Shown here one piece after another: positions 25,935-38,533 of a stretch of DNA of 64,000 bases. A program made the position numbers and the translations under genes. The DNA is taken from contig OX578137.1 in assembly GCA_951213105.1 (NCBI GenBank), positions 55,427,236 to 55,491,235 on the forward strand, written 5' to 3'. This stretch comes from Amaurobius ferox (lineage: Eukaryota > Arthropoda > Arachnida > Araneae > Amaurobiidae). Each line of letters opens with the position of its first letter. Position 1 is the stretch's first letter. Under the pieces are notes generated by a model that was not told where the DNA came from, did no database searches, and saw only the letters and a list, made by a program, of their open reading frames with translations.

Positions 25935-26290
25935 TGATCCCTAAACTTTTAATATTTCTTCAACGAAGCCTAATTTTAACTTATGAAGAATGCAAATATC
26001 TCAAGCGATTGTAAGGTGAGTTACATAAGAATTGCTGAATTTTTTTCCCACAAAATTATTTAGCTCTGGAGTCTGGAATACCAGTTATATGAATGAAATA
26101 TTCATTGATTTTGCACAGAGAATCAGATGATTTATATTTCGATACAGTTTTAAATATTTAGGTATAATAAATTTCTGTAGTACTGCGATAATGTAAAAGA
26201 TATCGCCACTGAATGTATCACATTTTAGAAATTTCTTAATGAAATTGCATTTCAGTTGGAAAGTGTTTCATAATCAATGATTATGCATTA
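25935..26290 (-). mobile_element. Family-D fragment
   Basis: On the minus strand it shows the family-D 5' part: ttgattatgaaacactttcc, aactgaaatgcaattt, aatgtgatacattc, and the reverse complement of tatatgaatgaaatattcatt. It lacks the gtcacgtgat and GACA parts. Confidence 0.55.
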
Positions 26291-26309
26291 TTGGTCATTC
26301 TTCTTTTTT

Positions 26310-26470
26310 TTCTTTATGCTTTTAAATATTTTATTATACTTTCTTTTCTTTAGGTTTTTAAATGTTTCATTATATTTTCTTTTCTTTAGGCTTTTAAATC
26401 TTTCATTATATTTTTTTTTCTTTAGGCTTTTAAATGATTCGTTATATTTCCTTTTCTTTAAGTCTTTCTT
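26310..26470. repeat. 36-bp tandem repeat, about 4.5 units
   Basis: Units of the form taggcttttaaatgtttcat followed by tatattttcttttcttt start at 26351, 26387, 26423 and (degenerate) 26459. Confidence 0.85.
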
Positions 26471-26692
26471 GTTTTAAGTTGAATTTAATGAATGATGAAA
26501 GATAGAGACAGAAAAAGAATTGTTGTCTGTAGAGAAAGTCATGTGCTGCCCACATCAGATTTATTTTAACTTTATTTAGTTTTTTGATAAATTTATTGGA
26601 AGAAAATGAAACATCTTCAGAAAGGGTTCGTGCTACCACTCTAAAATCTGTGACATTCGTTTTCAAATTAACATTTACATAAGAAATGATCA

Positions 26693-27925
26693 GTTATGTA
26701 ACATTATTAAAGGTTATGACTGTTTTAATAATTTTTTCAAAAGTGCATTCTACAATAGTGAGGTCTTGGGAACATTCAATTGTTTTTAACACTTTACAAC
26801 ATAGTTGAAAAATGTTTATGACTTTGTTCATTCTGTCTGTCTGTCTGTCTGTTAGCACGATAACTGCCGAAAAAATAACTTTATTAAAATGAAATTTTAG
26901 TATGTTGTTCAGACGGTCTGTGTGACCTATGGGAATATAAATGAATAATACCATCCAATTATTTTTGGATTGAACCCGGGTTGAATAAATGAAATACATT
27001 GAACCCTATAGACCCTAATTTTTCAAACCTATTTTAAGCGAATTTAAAATTCACAAATTTTTTCAAAAGTTTTGAGAAATATTCAAATTCTCCCGTAAAT
27101 TTTATAAAACAAAGTTCAGCAAAATATATGCAGTAGTTTTTAAATAAAAATTAAAATGATAATTACACCCTTTATATGAAGCGATCACGTAACCATTATA
27201 TGAAGAGATCACGTGACCCACTTCAAAATGAAATATGTCATCCATCTTGTGTTAAAATCGTGATTTTTAAAGTTCTTTTTAATTCATATTGAGTGTTGTA
27301 TCCGTCCTAAAACCGCTTTATTTTCGCTTAAATTCTGCGCATCTACTTCCTGAAACAACGCAATTACAATATATTTGAGTTTAAATGATCATCAAACTTT
27401 GATTATTTCTACAACGAGGCCAAATTTTCCCTTGTTGAGGATGTAAACACCAAAAGATGTTGAATGAGTTTAATAAGAATTGCTGCATTTCTTTAACTCA
27501 AACTTATTTAGCTTATGGAGTTTGCCATATAGATGATATGAATGAAACATTCATTAATCTTACAAAGAGAAGCAGACGATTTTTTCGATGAAGTTTTGAG
27601 CATAGAGTTAAATTACTTGTACCTCCACGGTTTTTAAATAAAGTAAATTATTATAGTTTTGTGATGAATGAAAGGAATGGAAAAATGTTTATGAATGAAA
27701 TGCTGCTTTTATACAGAGAGTCAGGCGATTTATAATTCGATGACGTCATCTGAATAAATTGTAATTGTTTTCAATGAAGTTTTCAAATATAATAAATTAA
27801 TGTAGTATTGTGATAATTTTAAAAATATTACCGAGGAATGTATCGCATTTTAGAGATGTTTAATTAAAATCTCATTGAATTTGGAAAGTGTTTCATAATC
27901 AATTCTTTATGAATGATTGATCTTT
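26693..27925 (-). mobile_element. Family-D dispersed repeat, inverted copy
   Basis: Reverse complement of the 11905-13193 element: aacactttacaac, a gtctgtctgtctgtc block, ggattgaacccgggttga, two atcacgtgac/gatcacgtaac blocks, and cattcctcgg-type sequence. It ends ttgatctttcttgtt. A short family-B/C end (gtcatgtgctgcccacat) lies just outside at 26538. Confidence 0.7.
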
Positions 27926-27951
27926 CTTGTTATAGTATTTAGTCTTCCAGC

Positions 27952-28990
27952 ATTCAGCAATTGTAATATTTATGTAAAATTTCGTTGCTTGTAATGTGGT
28001 GTCCCGTCAAAAACTTGAATTCGAAAATTCGTCCCGTCACAATACTTTTCTGTTCATTATACTATGTATATGGAGAAAATAATAATTATATTCATTTTTA
28101 TATCCAATGTTAAAAAGACCCTAAACCCTCCTATGAAATTGATCTTTTTATTCCCCTCTGTCAAACTCTCAAACAATGTATCCCCGTGAAAATTTTTCAA
28201 ACCATTTTGGGGCGTGTTGAAGACCCAGACCGTCCGACTCGTCCTGAGGACTTGAGTATCTATTTGGACGGCCGATTTTGGAGCGTGTGTGGGGGGGAGG
28301 GGGGGAGTGACTGGCAAAACACTAGTCTCACCATTCCGTATACCGCTTTCTTTCAGTACCGTTGCTCTAAGCTCCTTCGACTATATATAAAGAAACTATG
28401 ATGATTTATATATCAAGGAACTCTTATTTTCCATACAATATGTGGATCTTCGGAACATTCGATTGTTTTTATAATCTGCAGTCTTCCAGCATTCAGCAAT
28501 TGTAATATTTATATTAAATTTCGTTGCTTGATACGTGGTATTCCGTCAAAAACTCGAATTCGAAAATTCAACCCGTCACAATTCTTTTCTATTCATTATA
28601 CTATGTATATGGGGAAAATAATAATTATATTCATTTTTATTCCAATGTTAAAAGTACCCTAAACCCTCTTATGAATTTAATCTCTTTAATCCCCTCGGCC
28701 AAACTCTTAAGCAATTTATCCCCCTGAAAATTTTCCTGAAAATTTTGGGGATTATTTAAATTTTGGGGAGAGAATGACTAGCAAAGCACTCGTCTCGCCA
28801 TCCCGTATATCACTAACTTTGTGTCTCTCTGCTCTAAGTTCCTTTGATACAGGTGACATCTAGTGGAAAGAAATAACAATATAAGTCAGCGTAAATTTAT
28901 ATATATTTATATATAAAGAAACTATGATAATTTATATATAAAGGGACTATTATTTTCCATACGGAACATTGTAATGCGTAGGGAAGTTGT
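27952..28990. repeat. Two-copy direct tandem repeat, about 529 bp
   Basis: Units start gtcttccagcattcagcaat at 27952 and 28481. Both contain the family-C end phrase attcgaaaattc(g/a)(t/a)cccgtcaca and end with tatataaagaaactatgat. The first unit carries a SINE tail (28222-28285) that the second lacks, so that insertion came after the duplication or was lost from one copy. Confidence 0.75.
28222..28285 (-). mobile_element. 5'-truncated SINE tail, variant type
   Basis: Reads gacccagaccgtccgactcg, then gaggacttgagta and tttggacggccg. It is the tail module only, close to the 61-bp insertion at 51251-51311. A target duplication is not clear. Confidence 0.55.
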
Positions 28991-29370
28991 TGGAATTGTG
29001 TCGAAAATCGCAACTTAAATTTAAGACGAATCTATACGTTTTGGGGTCTTTTAAAACTTAAAAAAAAAACTATTTCTAGTGTGGCGTCTCTCGCTTTGTG
29101 TATGTACCTGTCTATGCAATCTATGTATTCACACAGAAAACTAAAACTAATTGACCAAATTTCAGAAAAAGTCACTTGTGGGTTATACTAGTGATGATTA
29201 GATTTTGGTACGATTCGGAATTAAAGAATCTTCTTTTTTGTTTTGCGAAATGGCTCATAAAAATTATATGTGTGCACTGTCACTAAAAGAAAGTAATTAA
29301 CTATATTTCATAAAATTTGGTAGATTAGTCACATGTAAATTATCTTGCTGATGATTGATTTTGGTACGAT
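28980..29370 (-). mobile_element. Family-B fragment, inverted
   Basis: The minus strand carries a degenerate family-B 3' part, including taaaaatagtt-like and gtatagattcgtctt-like phrases and two copies of the aaattt(t/c)(a/t)tgaaat block. No coding sequence. Confidence 0.4.
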
Positions 29371-29509
29371 TTGAATAAATATAATCTGATTTTTTTTTCC
29401 CAAATGGCCGAAAACTCATTAAAATCTCAAATAAAAGACTACGTATGCTCAAATGCATCAATTAAATGCTTATTTCATACTTTATTTTTAACGATGAAAA
29501 GAGAACCTG

Positions 29510-29690
29510 GGTTTAATCTAAAACTAATTGAGATATTATTCATAACATTCCCATGTGACCTACAGACCGTCTGAACAATAAACTAAAGTTTCATTTTGAA
29601 AAATTCCAGTTTTAGCGTGAACGGACAGACAGACAGAATGAATAATGTCATAAACATGTTTTAACTATGTTGAAAAGTATTAAAAAAATA
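29510..29690 (+). mobile_element. Family-D 3' end fragment
   Basis: Contains acctgggtttaatctaaaac, acagaccgtctgaacaa, ggacagacagacagaatgaa and gtcataaacatgttttaac, the 3' terminal part of family D only. Confidence 0.65.
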
Positions 29691-29734
29691 AGCTACAAAG
29701 TGTTTAAAAATATGCCTCTCAAAATTATGCTACT

Positions 29735-30210
29735 ATTCAGATTTATGCTTCAATTCGAAACGATTTTCGATATTCAGAACTCTTAAGTGTGAAGGTATTC
29801 CATTTATTGCTCCCATACTACTAGTTCTTGAGAAAACGTGGGTAATATTAGTGAATACATAAAAAGTCACGTTCTAACAATGCTAGATTTTAATTCTGAT
29901 GAAACTGTTTTTGAAAATTGTTTCTGCAAATGTTTTGAAATCACGACATCGATTTATTTGATTTGGGTTGCACAATTTTTACCAGCCATTTTTGTATTTC
30001 CACGAAATTTACGACACAATCAAATTATAAACGTAATATGATTATTTCGGCATTTGACAACCCTGAATGCATCATTATTTGGATTTATTTTCCGGCAACA
30101 AACAAATGTAATAAAAAAGAAGATATTGCTTTTATAGAATTACAGATCGGATTTGATAAATATAGAATTTCTATTACTAATAGCAAATTTGGAAATTTCG
30201 TAAACAGAAA
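29735..30210 (+). promoter_or_regulatory. Conserved upstream region of the plus Kunitz gene
   Basis: About 475 bp is homologous to 21362-21835 on the minus strand. Shared blocks include cagaactctta, agtgtgaa, tttttgtatttcca, ttataaacgtaatatgat and attgcttttatagaa. The TATA-like ttttataga is at 30130-30138, about 80 bases from the ATG. Reading frames here are accidental. Both homologous flanks end at transposons, so the original duplication may have been longer. Confidence 0.55.
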
Positions 30211-30286
30211 ATGCTTAAAACAGCAGTTGTGCTTGTAATATTACTGACGTGTATATTTTGGGATGCTGCTGAAGGAAAGAAACGTG
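30211..30286 (+). CDS. Kunitz gene signal-peptide exon (plus gene)
   Basis: The first coding exon of the plus-strand gene encodes 25 residues and one base. It starts MLKTAVV, continues with a hydrophobic LVILLTCIFWDAA core and ends with EGKKR before a GTAAGT donor at 30287-30292. The layout is that of a secretory signal peptide. It matches the minus-strand exon at 21286-21361 in length, phase and most residues, which fixes the start codon. It should splice in phase 1 to the Kunitz exon at 39169 (intron about 8.9 kb) and then 46522. Both genes read away from each other, with their start codons about 8.85 kb apart. Confidence 0.85.
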
Positions 30287-31150
30287 GTAAGTCTAATGGA
30301 ATGACGTTGTTTTAAGACAAAAGAGTTATGCCTATTTTATTAAATTTAATAAAATGTTTTGAAGTCTAAGAATCGACTTTATTGTAAACATATTATAATA
30401 CGACCAATTATCGAATCGTACAAAACACACCGGACTGGATATATATATAACCGATTGAATACTGATATTTTTAATATCGTCATTTTTATGCATAAAATAA
30501 ATATAGATATATATTCAAATTGGTAAGACCAATGTAATGGTCCCAGTCCAACTTTGTTTAGTATCTAATAAAGTAAAAGCACGCTAGTAATTTTCACATA
30601 AGAATCACGTAAGAAGTGTTACTTGTATTTCCTTCTTCATTAGCTAGATATGTGCATTTTACGTAGCACACATAAAACATTTCCTTGTTGAAATATTTCC
30701 TTGAATGGAAAAATTCGGAAAATCAGCTGTTTTATTTCAGGAAACATAAATTTTTAGGAGCCAAGAGAACTCTTAAAAACAGAATTAGCAGAATCGGAAA
30801 TGAGGACTTTCTGCTCATAGATGAGATTCTGACATGCAGGTTCACTCTGCATGTCAGAATCACAGGATTCGTTCTTCAATTCAAAGAACTCGCCTATAAA
30901 AGGGCGTTCACAAAACTTTGGAATACTTTTTATTGCAGATAACAGAGTGAATGAATAGGTTTTTCACTTATTTTTAGATCGACAATATTGAATATCCGAT
31001 ATCTTCAAAAGCAGGAAAAAGAACATTTTTGGCTACTAAACTAAATATATGTTTATACGTCAGAAAATTCTCCTTCGGTTCATTTTCTTGAATAATAAAA
31101 ATCATATATTTATAAGTAGTACATATTTTATAAATCGACTTGTAAAAACA
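30287..31150 (+). other. Intron 1 of the plus Kunitz gene, conserved block
   Basis: Aligns with 20400-21285 on the other strand. It contains a strong hairpin: ctgacatgcaggttcactct followed by its near reverse complement (30829-30860). No coding sequence. Confidence 0.7.
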
Positions 31151-31251
31151 TTTCTGTAGGATAAAATAGTTTCGAATACTGCGCTAGAAATGTCTGTTAA
31201 AATCTTCACACATTTTTAAGGAGTCTGTGATAGACAATTTTATTTTTCTTA

Positions 31252-33207
31252 CTAGCAGCATACCCGTTCTTCGTACGGAGTATATAATATAAAGAAACTT
31301 GAAATTCATAATCATGCCCAAATTCTTATAGTATACTAAATGACATGTTTAATCAAAATATTCTGTTAAAATATTTAATATAATGCTCCTAAAAAGAAGT
31401 TTAAGAATCTCTGTTCTCGCTATATAAAATTATCTTCATGGACATATCTGAAGAATAAAACATCTTGGACCCCTTATGTAAGCAAATATAAAAAAAAATA
31501 TGGAATTGAATCAATATATGCAAAATAAAAGCGTTAAAATTGTATGGGACCCGTACTAATTATATACGCGAATATTAGAAAATATAACCTGTATTAGTAG
31601 ATTACATGTATAAATTGAAAATACCAATAAACCCGTAATCTTTAAATCTGAAGACAGTCATTTATTCGAATATATGTCAAAATTAAAGTGCTAAAATTAT
31701 ATGGGAAGATATACACGTACTACTTATAATGTCCGATTATTAGTAGAAGATTATCCGTTTTGCAATATGAGTCACAAATGTTTTTTGGTAAAATACAACA
31801 GACGACGTAATAAATTGAATATATAATTAATCCCCTTAATCTTCATACCAGAAGACTGTACTTGATTCCAATATATATGCCAATATATGTCAAAATATAT
31901 GCCAATATACCTGTACTACTTATATTCTCGTAGGTTAGAAGATATACCCGTGCATTCCTAGAAGATTACTCGTACAACGTACAATATGCGTGTGTCAGCA
32001 ATTTTTGCCGCAATAAAACAATGGCATAATAACTTAAAAATATCAATAATCCCTGAATCAATAATTCCGGAAAATATCAATAATAATAATGTTTAAACCT
32101 GAAGAGTATAATTGATATTATCCAGTCCAAAATGAAATGGCAATGAAATTTATTTTATATACATATCTTCATTATTCAAATCGGAAAGGATTTAATAAAA
32201 ATCGTCTGCCGCATAAACACATTGGATTTAAATCCGTTGCTAAGCGACATGATATCATTTGCTTCAAATAAATTGGTAGAAAAAATATCGTCTAAATAGT
32301 TATATTTTTATGGAACATTTGGCGACAGTTTCGTCAAATTAGCGACATTTTAAAAAATCGCCAAATTTATCGCCAAGAGGGACTGTAGAACTGACAGTTC
32401 CACTTTGCGACAAATTGACGAAATATCATCACAATACTATCCCCTAACAAAAAACAATTAATATCATTTATGTAGCGCAATTTTATCAATTTCAAGATAT
32501 TTTTATAGATTTGAAAACATTTTTATCAATTTGGTGACATTTTAAAAATTCGCTAAATGTATTACTAAGTAGGATGGTTGGTCTGACAGATAAATGCTAA
32601 CCAAACATCATTTCAGTACTCTCTTCTAACAAAACAAAAAAAAATTTCATTGATATGTAGAAGACCCAAGCCACACGACCAACCCGAAGGTTTATGGCAG
32701 CTGTTTGTGTGTCGTTTATATCAATTTGGCCACATTTCCGTCAATTTGGCAAAGTTTAAGAAAAGTTGTCAAATTAGCGATATCCCTCCAAATTCGTAGC
32801 TTTGAATTTGCAGATCTGAATGAAACATTCTTATCCCGTTTCAATATACTAAATGAAAACACTACAATTGTATTAGAAGATATACCCGCTCTACTCTTTT
32901 TCTGTTTCAACAATCGGCTATATGAATTTATTGGCTAAACACAATATATGAGTTTAGTAGCTAAATACGATATAAGCTTGAAAACTCTTTGCCAAAATAA
33001 ATGAAATTGATGTACGCAGTCAGCAATTAATATAATTAAAAGAAAAATCAAATCGTACATTCATAAGATATACTTTTATATCCATTTATCCATTTATTTA
33101 TTATTTAAATCGAAAAAAAATAATAAAAACATTAACAAACACATTTAATTTAATTGCGATGTCGAGCAACATGATATATCCTCCTAAAATGTTAAAATTT
33201 ATGAACC
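31252..33207 (-). mobile_element. Helitron, 5'-incomplete
   Basis: The minus-strand 3' end is intact: hairpin ATAC-t-CCGT/ACGG-GTAT followed by GCTGCTAG at 31252. The body aligns with 9239-11100, sharing ttaagcgacatgatatcatt-like, atcgccaaatttatcgccaa and cgacaaattgacgaaa. The 5' end is replaced at 33208 by the 3' end of a second copy. Confidence 0.7.
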
Positions 33208-34653
33208 ACTAACAGCACACCCGTTATTCGTACGGAGTGTATAATTTAAAGAAACTTAAAGTTCGCAATCATGTGCAAATTCTGTTAAAATATTAAATTT
33301 ATTGCTCCTAAAGAGAAGTTTAAGAATATATGTTCTCACTATGCAAAATTATCTTCACGATCAGATCTGAAGAATAAAACATCCTGCCCCCTTTTGTAAG
33401 CAAATTTACAGAAGAAAAAATAGGAATTGAATGAATATATGCAACCCCGTACTAATTATATTGTCACAGATCAGAAAATATGCCAATGTGTTAGTAGAAG
33501 ATTACCCGTATTACAATATGCGCCTCAAAAATATTTGCCAAAATAAAAGAGATGACGTAAAAATTGAAAACATCAATAATATCCGTACTCTTTATACCAG
33601 AAGGTCGTAATTGATTCCAATATATGCCAATATATATCAAAACATATGTCAATATACCTGTACTACTTATATTCTCGTAGATTAAAAGATATACACGTGT
33701 ATTTGTAGAAGATTCGTACAACATGCAATATATGAGTTTAAACAATTTTTGTCATAATAAAATAATTGCATAATAACTTGAAAATATCAATAATCCTTGA
33801 ATCAATAATCCCCGAAAATATAAATAATAATAATTTTTTAACCTGAAGACCGTAATTGATATTATCCAGTCAAAAATGCTATAAGAAAAATCAAATCGTT
33901 CTTTTCTAAAATATATTTTTATATCCATTTATTTATTATTCAAATCGAAAAAATAATTATTAAAATTAACAGACAGATTTAATTTAATTGCGTTTCTGAG
34001 TAACATGATATAAGATAGAATCTTATAACATGTTAAAGATGTCATGTCTTATAACATAAACTGCAAAATTAAATAACGATTTTGATTTCTCTATACTTCT
34101 CATTGTTCCGTAAAAGCTTGTTTTAAATAAACCATGAACCATGGAGATAGATTTCCCCTTTAAATCATGTTTCAAACAATTCATGTTTTCAGAAAGTGAC
34201 TAATTAACGCAAAAAATCTCCCATCAAACTCAGAGATTAAATTTTAATTCACTTTCAAACGATTTTCAAGCTTTTCGTTTGGATAAACCACGGAGTTAGG
34301 GAGTAGAACTCCTAGGAAAAAGTTCCGTTTTTCATTAATATCTCGACAACCCCAGGTCTTAGAAACTCGAAACTTGGACAAAATTTATGAGGGGATATTT
34401 CAAGGCTATTCACCAAATTTCATTAAATTCGGTTCAGCCGTTTTTCCGTGATGATGAGACAAACGAAAATTTTGTTTTTTACTAATATCTCGAGAACCAC
34501 TGGTCGTAGAAACTCAAAACACGGATATAATTTTAAGTGGGGCTATTTCTGGGCTACCCACAAAATTTCATCAAATTCGGTTCAGCCGTTCTCCCGTGAT
34601 GGTGTGACAAGCAGACAGACAGACAGACAGCTTTTCATTTTTATTTATATAGA
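33208..34653 (-). mobile_element. Helitron, second copy abutting the first
   Basis: The minus strand starts TCTATATAAATAAAA (34653) with a host T outside, and ends in a degenerate GCTGTTAG with the hairpin reading cacacccgttattcgtacgg (33212-33231, plus strand). It contains two near-copies of the actcgaaac(t/a)tgga-type block near 34370 and 34520 and a GACA run at 34611-34630. Confidence 0.65.
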
Positions 34654-34959
34654 TTAATGAATATATTTTTCAAACGATTTACACAAATATATTTCTTTTA
34701 TTGGGTGCAAATGTGCATTATAAAATACGTAAAAAATAATTAAAATATTCTTCAAAAAATTTCAGCATAAGAAAATTGAAGTTTAAAAATTGATATAATT
34801 ATGTATTAATGTACTATTTGCAAAATATAATTTTTATTTAAAAAGCGAGATCATGAGAAAGAACATGATCTTTAATTAATTTTCATGATATTTTAGTATA
34901 CTGATAAGAAAAAATTGATAAATGTTTTAATGAAGAAATTCCATATTTATATGCTGCAC

Positions 34960-36400
34960 TTGTATAAAACAACGTAAATTTAAAATTCACAATTTTATAA
35001 ACAAATCTTGAAGACGAATTAAAGTTTATATTATGCACAAATTATTTCTCAAATTTCATAGTCCTTGTTATATTTTTTCTCGAGTTATACCCATTTACAC
35101 TTTGAACATTCCAAACATTCTATTTCTGGGAAAACAAGGATTTCAAGTTCTGTTTTACACAGTAAATATCAGAAAACCTAGTGTTTAATGTTTGACTTCT
35201 TAAAGTTTTAACGAAAGAATCTACGTAATATTTATAACATTCGAATTTACACTTATTAAACATTTTTGTAGCATATTAAGAAATGTTCGTTTTTGAGGAT
35301 ATTTTCTGTTCCAGCCCGCTTTTAATCAAGAGCAACATATATCTGATAGTAGTAATATATCTGCTAGTTACTCATATGGGATATGTGACTCGTGCACGAA
35401 ATGTTTAAAGACCTACTTGTACTTGTAACTTATATCAGTCGAGAAGTTCACAAAATTTATCGCCAAGCTTGACAAAAAAAAAAAGAGACGGACATTCCTT
35501 TTTATATGTTACCGGCAATGTATGAAAGCCGGCATTCTATAGAATACCTAGGTATTATATAGAATATCGAAAACTGATCGGCAATCTATGAAACGATTAA
35601 CATTTCACAGATTTCCTAGGCATTCTATAGAATGCCAAATGACAAACCGGCAAAGTATGAAATACATCTCCGATTCATTCCTCTTTTCATATTTTGCCTA
35701 AATAGCATTTGCCATTCTATAGAATGCCTAGGTATTATATACAATGCCTAGGAAAAGTATATAATAATTCTTATATTCCATACTTTGTCTAAAACAGTCC
35801 GGTATTCTATAAAATGCCTAGGTATTCTATAGGATGCCGGCATTTCATACATTGTCGGTAACATATATAAATAATCGTTGACAAATTATTAGGTATCAAA
35901 CTGCAAACTATTACACAGAGCATATTCTCTCGTGACAAGATAATAATGCTAACAAATTTGTCGCATAATATTACATAAGAAAATGTGCATATTTCCCTAT
36001 ATTTAATACTTTTAAAGTTTTATATGACTGTATTTTACATATATATTTTTTCAAATGGGCAATATCTTGGGAACATTTTATGTTAGCATTATAAAATTTC
36101 TATTAATCTTATTCTATTGAAAAACACATCACCTCAAGAACGGTTGATTTCAGTTTAGGGATAATTGAAACGTGCTTTCCCGACGAAAATACAATTTTAT
36201 ATATAAATCCTGCAAGCAAATTAAGTTAATATTTTGGACAAATCATGTCCCAAATGTCATAGTCATAGTTCTAATTTTTTTTAGTTATATCCATTCATAC
36301 AAATTAATTAACTCAACTTCTCAAGAATTCAATTTCTGATAAAACAAAGCTTTGCTTGTTTTATACAGTGAGTTTTATGCAGTGTTTTATAAAATGTTTT
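34960..36400. repeat. Direct repeat pair of about 230 bp flanking a MITE
   Basis: 34960-35190 and 36170-36400 share attttata(t)a, gacgaattaaagttta/gcaaattaagttaat, caaattatt/caaatcatg, caaatttcatagtc/caaatgtcatagtc and tgttttacacagt/tgttttatacagt, with substantial divergence. Confidence 0.55.
35504..35867 (+). mobile_element. Palindrome-rich MITE, copy 1
   Basis: It starts atatgttaccggcaatgtat and ends with the inverse (cattgtcggtaacatat). Both ends carry the phrase cggcattctatagaat. Inside, CCTAGG is repeatedly flanked by tattctatagaatgcc-type palindromes. About 364 bp, no coding. Copy 2 at 36419-36790 is inverted relative to this one. Confidence 0.8.
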
Positions 36401-36418
36401 ATACAGTGCTTTATAGTG

Positions 36419-36790
36419 TATATGTTACCTGCAATGTATGAAATGCCGGCATTCTATAGAATACCTAGGCATTTTATAAAATACCGGCCATTTTTAGGAA
36501 AAATATGAAATATGAGAATTATTATATATTTTCTCTAGTCATTGTATATAATACCTAGGCAATCTATAGAATGACATTAGGTCTATAATGCTATTTAGGC
36601 AAAGTATGGAAAAAGGAATGAATCGGAGATATATTTCATACTTTGTCTGTTTGTCATTTGACATTCTATAGAATACCTAGAAAATGTGTGAAATGTTAAT
36701 CGTTTCATAGATGGCCGATCAGTGTTCGGTATTCTATAAAATGCCTAGGTATTCTATAGAATTCCGGCTTTCATACATTGCCGGTTATAT
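36419..36790 (-). mobile_element. Palindrome-rich MITE, copy 2 (inverted)
   Basis: The reverse complement of this segment follows copy 1 end to end, including actgatcggc(a/c)atctatgaaa, cgattaacatttcaca and the CCTAGG cores. It starts tatgttacctgcaatg and ends cattgccggttatat. The pair forms a potential 370-bp stem with a loop of about 550 bp. Confidence 0.8.
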
Positions 36791-37205
36791 TACCGGAAAT
36801 ATATGAAATGATAAGATATAGATTCTATTCCTAAGATATAGATCCTTAGCTTTTAAAAATATTAATAAAGTACGTATACGCTTACATATAACTGACTTAG
36901 ATATTTGAATTCTAGCTGCATTGTTATAAACGTCTGCAAAAATAATAAAAGTAATACACACTTTCGCAAAAAAAAAAAAAAAACTAGGCACCCCTAAAAC
37001 ATATTCCGGTCATGTCTAAATTTGACATGCAAATTCTTTTATACCAAGTATGCAAATGATTAAATTTGCAAGGCCAATAAGTGTTAACTTCGTTCATACT
37101 GCGCGTTTCTACTACGCAAATAGTATTCTATGAAACAGGTTAAAAATGTAGACGGTTTATCTTTGCTCATTATCGTCTTTCAGTTCCGTGAAGACACAAC
37201 CAATA

Positions 37206-38533
37206 ATGCCGTTACGACTTTGCCGAAGACCTTATAAGCAATTAGATGAGTTCGAACATAGTCGTATAGTCGGGATGCGTGAAACTGGCTGGTCATACCG
37301 AGCAATAGGCCGCCAAATTCACCGAACGGACTCTGCTGTGCAAAAAAGGCTGGCATTAATGTTTGTTGCAAGGAACTCATCGGCGGAATGAAGACTGTGG
37401 AAGGCCAAGGTGCACAAATGCGAGGCAAGATCGAATTATTGTGCAAGAGACCAGAACTGGCCCAACTGCATCAATTTCCGCCATCCAACGTGCTACAGCC
37501 TCTTCTATACCAACCGTGGTACCTTCCAAAACCTCTCGCTGCTTGGCTGAGATGGGGTTACTCTCACGGCGGCCTTTAAGACGTCTGCGCATAGCTCCAC
37601 AACATTGACAGAGTCTTCTGAAGTGGCGTCGTAGCCGAGCATCATGGTCGCCAGCAGACTGGTATCGCATAATGTTCAGCGATGAATCACGCTTCAATCT
37701 TTCAGCAGATGACCATCGGGTATGTGTTGTTGTTGTTGAGACCCAGACCGTCCGACCTACCAGAAAGGTGTAAGGTAACTGTTTGGACGGCCGGGATGTG
37801 CCACCCAATTTAGACCGGAACCCAGTGGGGGAGGCATCCACAAGGACCGTACCCTCCTTCCCCTACCACCAACCTCTCAGAAGGACTTACGGACCCACAT
37901 GTTTAACGTGATCGTACTCCGCGTGAACACGGCGGCAGTTTTGGCAGTGGCTGGAATCGAACCCGGGCCTACCGAGTGCAACTCCAGCGCGCTAACCAAT
38001 GGGCTACCGCGCCCCTCATCGGGTATGTGTGTAGAGGCGCCAGGGCCAACGGTCCCAATCCGCTTTTACTCTGGCACACATCCATTACCCCTGGCGTGAT
38101 GGTGTGGGATGCTATCTCTTACGACAGCAGGTCGCTCCTAGTCATCCTACGTACAACATTAACAGTTCAACGCTATATTGATGAAATCCTGTGGCCGTTT
38201 GCGTTACCGTTCATGGCACGTTATTCGGGGGCCATTTTCCAACAAGATAGGGCCACGCCACATACGGCTCGCATATCTGTGGACTGTCTCCGTGCTGTTG
38301 ATACTGTTCCTTAGCCAGCAAGGTAATCAGACGTTTCGCCAATCGAGCAGGTATGGGACATACTAGGCCGCCAGATTCAGGCACTACGAAATGTAGCAGA
38401 TCTGGAGCAACAATTGAGGAACGCCTGGCAGAATGTATCGCAGGATGACATTAGGAAACTTTATCACTCCTTACCTAGATGTATACAAGCATGTATTGGC
38501 GCCAAGGGGGGTTTCACCAATTACTGGATTTGA
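37206..38533 (+). pseudogene. Tc1-like DD34E transposase, frameshifted and SINE-split
   Basis: The N-terminus begins MPLRLCRR and carries a helix-turn-helix (GMRETGWSYRAIGRQI). The frame breaks near 37380 and resumes with a GRPR-type linker (EDCGRPR). The first catalytic Asp is in FSDESRFNL (codon 37681). A SINE splits the gene at 37728-38016. The second Asp is in FQQDRATPHTA (codon 38246). The frame breaks again near 38310, and the catalytic Glu lies in the SPIEQVWD-equivalent (codon 38345). It ends GGFTNY then W-I-stop at 38531-38533. Catalytic residues are still visible, but two frameshifts and the insertion abolish function. Confidence 0.85.
37728..38016 (-). mobile_element. tRNA-headed SINE without 5S module
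   Basis: The minus strand starts with a tRNA-derived head: an A-box-like tagcccattggttagcgcg and an intact B box ggttcgattcc. The body and tail are the same as in the 5S-headed SINEs, ending gggtctcaacaacaacaaca. The target duplication catcgggtatgtgt is exact (37714-37727 and 38017-38030) and lies in the transposase codons after the first catalytic Asp. Confidence 0.9.

Noticed and set aside
29963..30238. A 91-codon plus-strand frame overlapping the signal exon
   Set aside because: It lies in a different frame in the conserved upstream region. The paralog on the other strand does not keep it, while the signal-peptide frame and donor are conserved.
35504..36790. CRISPR-like spaced repeats (CCTAGG palindromes)
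   Set aside because: Spacing is irregular and repeats are inside MITE inverted ends in a eukaryotic genome.
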